Shown: in pieces, positions 57,090 through 64,000 of the stretch | How positions within the stretch are numbered: position 1 is the first letter of the stretch | Layout of the letters: every line of letters starts with the position of its first letter | Source of the DNA: Dipteris shenzhenensis | Lineage: Eukaryota; Polypodiophyta; Polypodiopsida; Gleicheniales | Length of the DNA stretch: 64,000 bases | Direction: 5' to 3' (one strand) | Assembly (NCBI GenBank): GCA_047967505.1 | Contig: CM106538.1 | Translations under genes and position numbers: made by a program | The notes under the pieces: model-generated | Told to the model about the DNA's origin: nothing | The model's database searches: none | What the model saw: the letters and a program-made list of their open reading frames with translations, nothing else

Positions 57090-57448
57090 CCTTAATCAAG
57101 AAAGCTCAAAGGTAGTTCAATCAATTTCCAATTGGGTATGTCCCCAATTGGTATGCCATGTTAGAAGCCTTCTTGCATAGGTTCAGACAATAAATTAATG
57201 AAGAAGACATGAGAATAAAGTTGGGCAAAGTAAAGAAGAATAAAGGCGAGTCCATCCAAGACTTTGTGCTTAGGATGAGAGCTCTTATTAATCAGTTGAG
57301 TATAGTTATAGATGACAAGTCTATGCAAGCTTGGTTGATCACATGTCACAGCTAGGTTATTTTGCTTAAGCCAGAGATAGTCAATTTGGCTAGAACCTAT
57401 GAGGACTTGCTTGAATGCAAGACTAAGTATTGCAATACCTATACCAAG
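57090..57448 (+). pseudogene. gypsy gag, first part
   Basis: The frame reads YVPNWYAMLEAFLHRFRQ, a TAA stop where CAA would fit, INEEDMRIKLGKVKKNKGES, IQDFVLRMRALINQLSIVID, then CHS-stop-VILLKPEIV and ARTYEDLLECKTKY. This is the W-x-Lxxxxxx(F)xxxF and 'ESIQDFVLRMR' layout of a gypsy gag (retrotransposon gag domain). Gag coats the element RNA. Confidence 0.8.
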
Positions 57449-57489
57449 TGTTGACTCTGTGCCAACATGAACTTATGAAGAAAGAGAAG

Positions 57490-57790
57490 GTGTTACAACT
57501 TTGTGATACAACTTTGTGATACAACTTTGTGTTACAACTTTGTGTTACAACTTCTAGACACAACTTTGTGTTACGACTTTGTGTAACAACTTTGTGTTAC
57601 GAGATTGTCTACATGAAGAGAGAGAATGTGTTGCGACTTTGTGACACAACTTTGTGTTACAACTTTGTGTAACAACTTTGTGTTACAACTTCTACATGTA
57701 GAGAGAGAATGTGTTACAACTTTGTGTTACAACTTTGTGATACAACTTTGTGTTACAACTTTGTGATACGACTTTGTGTTACATGCAGAG
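57490..57790. repeat. 13-bp minisatellite inside the solo LTR
   Basis: About twenty copies of TGTGTTACAACTT and variants (TGTGATACAACTT, TGTGTTACGACTT) occur, interrupted twice by a longer ACATG(A/T)AGAGAGAGAA(T)GTG segment. The unit length is not a multiple of three, and no frame survives. Confidence 0.92.
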
Positions 57791-57959
57791 AGAGAAGCTC
57801 TCCAACTTGTCTAAATACCCCATAATGGAATGAAGCCCACACTCTTTGGGGCATTGTGTTGAGTCTACTTTGGTATTCCAAGCATTTGTCTCAAGTGTCC
57901 ATGCTTCCTTGCACTGCACGTCCAAAAGCATGTCCTAACCTTGCAACCCTTCTCCCCTC

Positions 57960-58430
57960 TCCTCCAACCCTGCAACCCAACCTCTCCCTCTCCTCCTCCC
58001 TCCTCCTCCTTCCTCCTTCTCCTCCTCCTCCCTCCTCCTCCTCCTCCTCCTCCTCCCTCCTCCTCCTCCTCCTCTCTCCTCCCCCTCCCTCCTCCTCTTC
58101 CCTCCTCCTCCTTCCTCCTCTCTCTTCTTTCACCCATGCTCTTACACCTTCTTCCTCTCCCACTCCTATGCTTTCCTAAACCCTTAAACTCCATGATCTA
58201 CGAGGGAGATGAGTTCTCCACCATGTACTCTACTCTGAACCTTGGATCCTCCTTCTAACCCTGGACTCCTTCTAAACCTTGGAACCTCCTTCTAAACCCT
58301 GGAACTCTTTCTGAACCCTGGAACCTCCTTCTAAACCTTGGAACTCTTCCTAAACCCTGGAACCTCCTTCTGAACCCTGGAACCTCCTTCTGAACCCTTA
58401 AACTCCTCCTAAACCCTACAACCCCCAATG
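57960..58430. repeat. CCT-rich tract and 21-23-bp tandem repeat
   Basis: About 57965-58125 is an almost pure pyrimidine strand of CTCCTC repeats. From 58240 to 58420 units of the type CCCTGGAACCTCCTTCTAAA repeat seven or eight times with changes. Proline/serine- or arginine/glutamate-rich frames here are artefacts. Confidence 0.9.
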
Positions 58431-58673
58431 AAGGCGAAAGCCTTCATCACCTCAACAAAGATGGTTTACGTGCCTTTTACACATGCTTGCACTTTGTTTG
58501 CTTACCACACTTAAGCCTACGTCTCTCACCGGAACACGACTCGAGGTCCTAAGCTACACATATACTACAACGACAATCCCAATATATCTGTAGGTGACAA
58601 AAAGCCTCGGAACCTTGCAACATAGAAGACCCAGCTCTTCCTACGAAAGCAGTAGGAAAGAGTCAACACCAAG

Positions 58674-59360
58674 TTTGGCCATGATCACTTAGGCTGATGG
58701 TTTAATGGCAAAAATAGACAAGTGTCAATAAACCAAGTCATAGCTATAACCAAACATCGAGCATCAAACCTCTGCATCCTAAGCAAAAGGACAAAGGTAA
58801 GAATGGCAAAGAGAAGAGTGATTCATCTTAAATTAAGTGTTTCTATTGTGGAAAAATCATTTGCATTTTGATTGTCCAATTTGGATGGAACACTTAAAAT
58901 TCTTAAAGACTAATATGGAAAGGAAAGAGGTAGATGCATAATGCCGAGCAGTTGCAACAATTGAATTTCTAGAAATAGCTGATGCTCAAGTAATTGCTCG
59001 TCAAAGGGAGACAACAGTTGAAGACACTGACATTTCGGGTAAGGATATCAATCGGAAGGCACAAATGGCATTGACAGCAAAGATTGTAAGGGAGTTGAAA
59101 GGAAAAGTGCTAGCAGTTGAAATGTCTGAGTAGTTCCAACACTCTGTTGCCAAACAAGGAGAATCTTCAAGATCTAGCTCTAAAGAAGAAAAATTTGTTA
59201 TGCCATAGGAAAATAGCACAAAGCTAGCCCAAGCATGGGAAGCATTCAAAAATATGCAAGTCCGTATAACTTTTGCCAAGTTGATGCAAATAGCTCCATA
59301 CTATCATGACTTCTTTGCTCAACAAATCCAGGAATCCATCAGGCAACCCAAGGAAGTGCA
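58674..59360 (+). pseudogene. gypsy gag, second part with zinc knuckle
   Basis: The sequence after the solo LTR continues gag: a lysine-rich stretch (HPKQKDKGKNGKEKSDSS), then KCFYCGK and, after a one-base slip, HLHFDCPIWM near 58840-58890, which is a C-x2-C-x3/4-H-x4-C knuckle. An acidic/basic spacer with KAQMALTAKIVRELKGKVLA follows to about 59360, broken by stops after VDA and MSE. Confidence 0.75.
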
Positions 59361-59369
59361 AACCTTAGC

Positions 59370-59770
59370 CACACCATGCATGTGATCGATACACTAGTTG
59401 TGGATGAAGATGTCCCAGACATCACTATCTAGATTAAGAAGCAAAATATACCAGGTGTAATAGTGGATGGAGGATTGGGAGTGAACATCATTTTTGAAGA
59501 AATTGCCCAAAGACTGAAGTTCAAGTCATATAAACCATCACCATTCCGAGTGTGTATGGCAGATCATCGACCAATTGATCCTAAGGGTATGCTACAAGAT
59601 GTGGTCATCCCGATAGGCAACATTTATTATACAGTTAGTTTTATTGTAATCGCTATGGAGCAGCATGCCTATCCAATTTTATTGGGGAGACTTGGCTGAA
59701 AGTGCCAAAGTACTCCATGATTGGGGTACAGAGGAGATGACGATTAAGATAGAAGGTCGAGATGTGTATA
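59370..59770 (+). pseudogene. gypsy aspartic protease-like region
   Basis: VVDEDVPDIT, a stop, then IPGVIVDGGLGVNIIFEEIA and SPFRVCMADHRPIDPKGMLQ, IGNIYYTVSFIVIAMEQHAY, PILLGRLG. The active-site motif expected as DGGSGVN-type reads DGGLGVN, with the D kept. It would mature the polyprotein. An in-frame stop after LGRLG replaces the usual tryptophan (TGA for TGG), and the frame then slips. Confidence 0.8.
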
Positions 59771-60133
59771 CCAACCAATCCTCAAAGGTTTTGAGTTGCT
59801 TATCCCAAGAATCTACTAGTTAAAGATCTATTTCTACAAGATGTTGAATCTCGGTTCATGGAGTTGCATATTTTGTCTATGGGTGAGATATACATTTTCC
59901 TAGTAGCTGCTAACATCAAGCATAAATTGTGTGATGAACAGATTGCTAAACAAAAGGATATTTTTTCAGGCAATTTTATAGAACATTGAGAGAGAAAGAG
60001 ATATTGTTGAACTACCAATAAAAATCACGCATCTGGGAAGTGAATAGTTGGTTCCAGAGCCCACACAAGAGTTGAATCTGAGAACAGAAGAGCACCCAAC
60101 CATGGTAGTGGTAAGTGCCAACCGCAACTAGGA

Positions 60134-60420
60134 ATGACAAGGGACCTATTTGTCAGGTATAAGGATGTGTTTACATGGAGTTACATAGATTTGAGAGGAG
60201 TTTCTCTTGAACTCTATCAGCACAAGATCCCTTTAGTCCTAGATGCTAATCTTATCCTGAAGCAATGGTATAGGATGAACTCCAATTATGCCAAGCAAGT
60301 CAAGTCTGAGTTGGATCAACTTTTACAAGCTGGATTTATATATGCCATAGACCAATGTGATTGGCCTTTTCCTATTGTAGTTATGCCATAGACCAAAGTG
60401 ATTGGCTGTCGCTATGCTAA
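60134..60420 (+). pseudogene. gypsy reverse transcriptase, N-terminal piece
   Basis: MTRDLFVRYKDVFTWSYIDL, YQHKIPLVLDANLILKQWYR, MNSNYAKQVKSELDQLLQAG and FIYAIDQCDWPFPIVVMP follow the start of a plant gypsy RT (the QRxYRMNPNYAxxVKxELDKLLxAGFI pattern). It stops at a TAG after VVMP where PKKNGK would follow; sequence similarity is lost soon after 60420, before the palm. Confidence 0.85.
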
Positions 60421-62040
60421 ATTACTTGCAGCTTGTCCAGCTATATATAAGCAACAGGGCAACCACAAAATTTATGGCCACAATTGCATGAGAAAAACTC
60501 GTCTTTAAAGCATAATGACCAACCAACATGAGAAGTGCTCATCTTTAAATAGTACCAGTACTACTACACGAGAAGAGCTCCTTCTTTAAATGTTGGAAAG
60601 GACATAGGGGGATGACCTTTTGGGATGTCCCCTAGAGTAAAATTATTTTCATAAAAAATCCTCCCTTTCCTAATTTTCATTTGAATTTCACATCTTGGTT
60701 AGTTCTTTTAATATGTTGTTTTTATTTTAGGACTCATTTCTAACAGAGAAAAAGGGAATTTGAAGTAGTGTTCAATATGAATGACATGGAAAGTTGTAGC
60801 ATTTGACAAAACATGTGTGCCTCAGGATCTATGGAGCACTCTATGGTGGATGGAAACTATGTGGAAACATGATGAAGAGAGTGCTCATGACATGTACCTC
60901 AAGTCAATTAGGTTCCAAGATAGATTAGCTTGGACTCATAAAGAGAATCTTGAGATAGTGCAAAGTGCTTGATTGATATTACTTCAAATGAACCTCCCTT
61001 TTATAGGTGAGGGTACTTACATCCATTTGCTTGCTCACATGTGGGATATCTCCTCCATGCCATGTGGCAGCTTTCCCTTTGCTCATACCTTTGCTCTACA
61101 TGTGCTTATGGCACCACAACTCTCAACACCTCCCCTTGGTGCCATAATTCTTTGGCTACTGCAAGGTGGTCAGATGTGAGTTACATTCCATCACCTCCCC
61201 TTAGTGCATGCATTGCTACTTAAGGTGGTCAAGTGTGGCTTTTACATGTCAATACCTCCCCTGGGTGCTTTCATAGCTACTCTCAGGTGGTCAGGCTTGA
61301 TTACAAACATATAGGCAAGGTTGGCAAGGGTTTTTGTTTCTCAATACATTCCATTGATGTCACCATTTGGCTCATGGCTTGATGATGACTCCACGTAGTT
61401 GACTTGTTGGTTCTTCAATCTACAATCTTCTTCCTTGTGTAGCTTCATGCATGATGCTTTGTTCTTTCATGTGCCTTGATGCTTTGTGTGTGGATGCCAT
61501 GCTTCCTGCTATGGTCATCTCATGCACTTGTGCTTTTGGCATGCTTATGACAATGATGTGTGCATTCATGCTTTGCTTTTCCATTTGTTGCAAAGGTCTT
61601 ACCGATTGATTTCTCTCAATATTGGCAGTGTCTAATTGCATACAATGATTTTGACATGACAGGCGCATGGAGCTCAAAAAAATGATCACTTTTCCTTTTT
61701 GGAGCATGTCCAAATTCTTCCTGGATTGCAAGTTATGGCTTGTCAAAGATTCTATGAAGAAGAGGGCCTTTGATGATGTGGCACAGAGATTCACATGTTG
61801 AATTCCATACTGTGCTTAACAAGAGGTTGTGTGCTTAGAAGGCACTACTGACTGTATGCTGATGTGGCCTAACTAACCCTCACTCTAAATGGCATATTGG
61901 GTTGACCTGACTGGGGTTAGTTTGACCAACCTTATCTGCCACGTCGCCAGAAGATGACCTAGCCTCTGAACCACGGGTTAACCTCACCTAACCTTGGATA
62001 TGCTATCTGCCACGTGTCTCTTTTGTGAACCTTAGAGAAG
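60421..62040. other. anonymous sequence with a short tandem repeat
   Basis: Three imperfect copies of CATGAGAAGTGCTCATCTTT occur at about 60487, 60527 and 60577. A 63-residue frame at 60781 (MTWKVVAFDKTCVPQDLWST) has no recognised domain. The text around 61120-61300 repeats TCCCCTTGGTGCCAT / CCCCTTAGTGCATGC / CCCTGGGTGCTTTCAT, each with 'GGTGGTCAG', at intervals of about 65 bp. No gene is supported. Confidence 0.5.
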
Positions 62041-62700
62041 AATCAGCTCCGCATTAACGAGGCTCTATCCAAAAGCCATAGCCGATGACCACTTCCTCAT
62101 CAACGCTCCGTCCAACGCCATAGCTGATGATCATTGCCTCAAAGCAATATCTCGTCGCGAAGCCATAGCTGATTATCCCGCTCTCAAATCCCGTCCATCA
62201 GCTCCTCCTCGTCCACCACCACAACCATAGGTTTGAGGCGACGATGGCGATGATGCAGCCTGCTGGTTGGAGAAGCTGTTTGAAGCCGTTCTTCGTTGGA
62301 GACATTCGGTGTTGGCCCGAGAGAGTCGATGGGTTGCTGGGCACTTGTTGACGATGCTGTTGCGCTTAACTTCGTTGGAGGTCTCATACCTCTGTGGTTG
62401 CTGCAATTTGTGTTTGCTTGCTATTGCTGCAAACAAATATGCTCAGGCGACAGGGATGGCCATTCATGGCGTAGCTGGAGAAGAAGATGCTGTTGGCTTG
62501 CTTCAGAGTCGTTGGAGATGAGCTGATTTCGTTGCTTGATGGCGGCTCGTTGGAGCTGCTACTAGCTGTTGTGAGCCCGTCTGCTGTTGATGAAGAACTT
62601 CTCTATCTCGGCTTGCACAAGCCCATGCAATGCTCCTCTGAATCCCAAGAGGCTCTTGCGCCTTGCTTTGAGCTCTGTTGAGAGGTCGATATAGGATACT
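62041..62700. other. GC-richer segment, possible LTR or gene-fragment relic
   Basis: Three copies of GCCATAGC(C/T)GATGA occur at about 62080, 62119 and 62163, followed by several short overlapping frames (62267-62681). None has a motif I recognise. The higher GC content and CGNCG-type phrases contrast with the surroundings. I do not assign a function. Confidence 0.35.
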
Positions 62701-64000
62701 AGGCTATATTGTAGAGAATAGAAGGTATAGACTAGTCTAATTCCATCCAATGTTCAACTATTTACAAGAGCATTTATAGAAGGAAAATAGTGATTTTGCA
62801 ATCTACCTACTTAGAAAGTTATAACTCATTCCTTAAGGCAATCATGGAGAAATTGGTAATAGCAAGTGTGGGGAACTATACAGCCAATGGATTCCTCAAT
62901 CCATTAAAATGTAAAAAATGCTTGGATGGCAGGGCTTACAAAAGACATATATGAACCTCTAAGGTTCTCTTGGAATCTTGTTTTCTCTACTTGCAAATTG
63001 AGTGTAGGGCTATGCATTCAGCTAGACGGTGGATCTATTGTCCACCCATTCCTAGGCTATGACATGCAATCCAAATATGTTAGGCTTTAACACTAGTCAT
63101 TGTCTCCTAAATATCATCCTCTGATACATGGGAGGGTGTTTTATGGAGGTCGATGTGACTTGAGTGATCTCCTAGTTCCCACTCACTATATCTACTGGGG
63201 AAACTCCCCACTTGAATGCCCTCTATTAGCAAGCTAGCATGCCCCATGTGAACACTTAAGGTGCTTCCAAATTTTTGAGCCTTGTGAACTTGTTAAAACT
63301 CTTTGTATCAATTTCTATGCTACAATCCATGATGATATTACAAAAAATTTAATGTTGTATTGTCTTTGTATAGGGGTGAGGTTATCGGCAGCCAAAGCTT
63401 CATGTTTTCTTGAATTATTACTATGGTTTTGTTGATTGTTAAACAAAATCATTCCTTAAATTGATATCGATATAAAGGGGAAAACTATTGATCTTGGGCC
63501 TCTAGTAAATGTGATGCATTTTGATACCTATGAAAAACTATGTCTTAAGGTATCATCATACTTTTAGACCTTGAGAATGAAAACAATGCCATGTTGGTTT
63601 CCAAGGGAATGCTATGTGAAATTGTTAATAGGCCATGATTCTTTTTGGAAGACCCAAAATTGTTAGGGGTGTTATCAAATTGATATCCCCATTGGCAATA
63701 TCATCCTAGAAAGAGGAACCAATCAAATAATAATCAAAGAATACCTTGATGCATTAGAATCAAAATAGGCTATAGCCTATTATCAATGATTTAGAGTATG
63801 CATTAATACACTAACGAGGATGATAATGTATCTACCTCTAGTGAATTTGGTTTAGATGGATTTTATGAAGTCTTTGAAATAAAGTAGAAAGGATGATGAC
63901 ACTAGACTAGATGATAAGGGAAATAGTTAGAGAGATAAATGTTTGAACTACACATCTAAGGACTCTTAGATCCAAATTCATCTAGAATTCTAATCTAGAG
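62701..64000. other. no recognisable gene
   Basis: AT-rich sequence with only short frames. Between about 63320 and 63770 one frame is open for stretches (GKTIDLGPLVNVMHFDTYEK), but stops interrupt it and no family is recognised. Confidence 0.45.

Larger units (their letters stand above)
57449..58668. mobile_element. solo LTR (1,220 bp) inserted in the gypsy gag
   Basis: It starts TGTTGACTC and ends with the exact complement GAGTCAACA. It is flanked by CCAAG at 57444-57448 and 58669-58673. TG...CA ends, a 5-bp duplication, and gag text that resumes in register on the far side define a lone LTR left by recombination. It contains the 13-bp minisatellite, a CCT-rich tract and CTGGAACCTCCTTCTAAACC-type repeats, and is related to the repeat at 3850-4460. 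Confidence 0.85.
56480..60420 (+). mobile_element. Ty3/gypsy remnant: gag, protease and start of RT
   Basis: Recognisable parts follow the normal order gag (to 57448, resuming at 58674), protease-like (59370-59770), RT N-terminus (60134-60391). RT palm, RNase H and integrase are absent. The gag is split by a solo LTR with its own target duplication. Many stops and shifts show an old copy. Confidence 0.85.

Noticed and set aside
46486-64000. The missing 5' LTR and primer site of E2
   Set aside because: I looked for ACCGGGGTAAAGGCAC and the GGGCTCTGATACCA primer site beyond 46485 and did not find them, so E2 is truncated or continues outside the window.
1-64000. tRNA or rRNA genes
   Set aside because: No stretch showed conserved tRNA A/B boxes in cloverleaf context or rRNA core sequence by eye; the only tRNA-related text is retroelement primer sites.

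Overview
This window looks like nuclear DNA from a large, repeat-rich land-plant genome. I found no intact, expressed-looking host gene. The evidence for a plant is Ty1/copia elements primed by initiator tRNA-Met, Ty3/gypsy integrase and protease remnants of plant type, an L1-like LINE remnant, and, inside a DNA transposon, a phosphatase-like protein of the plant DxNG type. A seed-free plant such as a fern is possible, but that is only an impression.

Layout. 0-12.8 kb: microsatellites, local duplications, two decayed Ty3/gypsy integrase fragments (2.4-3.2 and 9.3-10.2 kb), a decayed coiled-coil reading frame on the minus strand (4.8-7.5 kb), a purine-rich LTR-like repeat (3.85-4.46 kb) and a diverged MITE (12.0-12.2 kb). 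12.8-24.1 kb: a minus-strand Ty1/copia element (E2) whose reverse transcriptase is interrupted by a complete second copy of the same family (E1, 13989-19906, 171-bp LTRs, 5-bp target duplication CCAAT). 24.08-46.24 kb: a 22-kb terminal-inverted-repeat transposon (called T here) inserted in the 5' leader of E2; the displaced leader resumes at 46244. 48.2-51.9 kb: a gag-only, non-autonomous copia element with both LTRs and target duplication TCTTC. 53-55.5 kb: a minus-strand LINE remnant. 56.5-60.4 kb: a plus-strand gypsy gag-protease-RT remnant whose gag is split by a 1.2-kb solo LTR (target duplication CCAAG). The rest is anonymous decayed DNA.

Element T is the most unusual object. Its ends match over 18 bases with two mismatches, and it is flanked by AAC/AAC. 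It carries (1) a minus-strand transposase-like gene (DUF7869-type) with an upstream DUF8039-like reading frame; (2) a plus-strand gene combining a ParB/Srx-like domain with a beta-class DNA-methyltransferase-like domain; (3) a plant-type FCP1/NIF (HAD) phosphatase-like gene; (4) a SET-domain methyltransferase-like gene; (5) fragments that look like captured exons with splice sites; and (6) a field of palindromes about 26 bp long (GGAGAATGGCAC plus its complement), scattered through non-coding DNA and an intron and also built into a tandem array of about 465-bp units covering more than 6 kb. Two near-identical MITEs with perfect 8-bp target duplications later inserted into T. Most of these genes carry one or two stops or frameshifts, so this copy is probably inactive, but recently so.

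Insertion order readable from the sequence: E2 first; then E1 and T, each into E2; then the MITEs into T. Many premature stops are TAA, TAG or TGA where CAA, CAG, CGA or TGG is expected, consistent with decay of methylated cytosines in silenced repeats.
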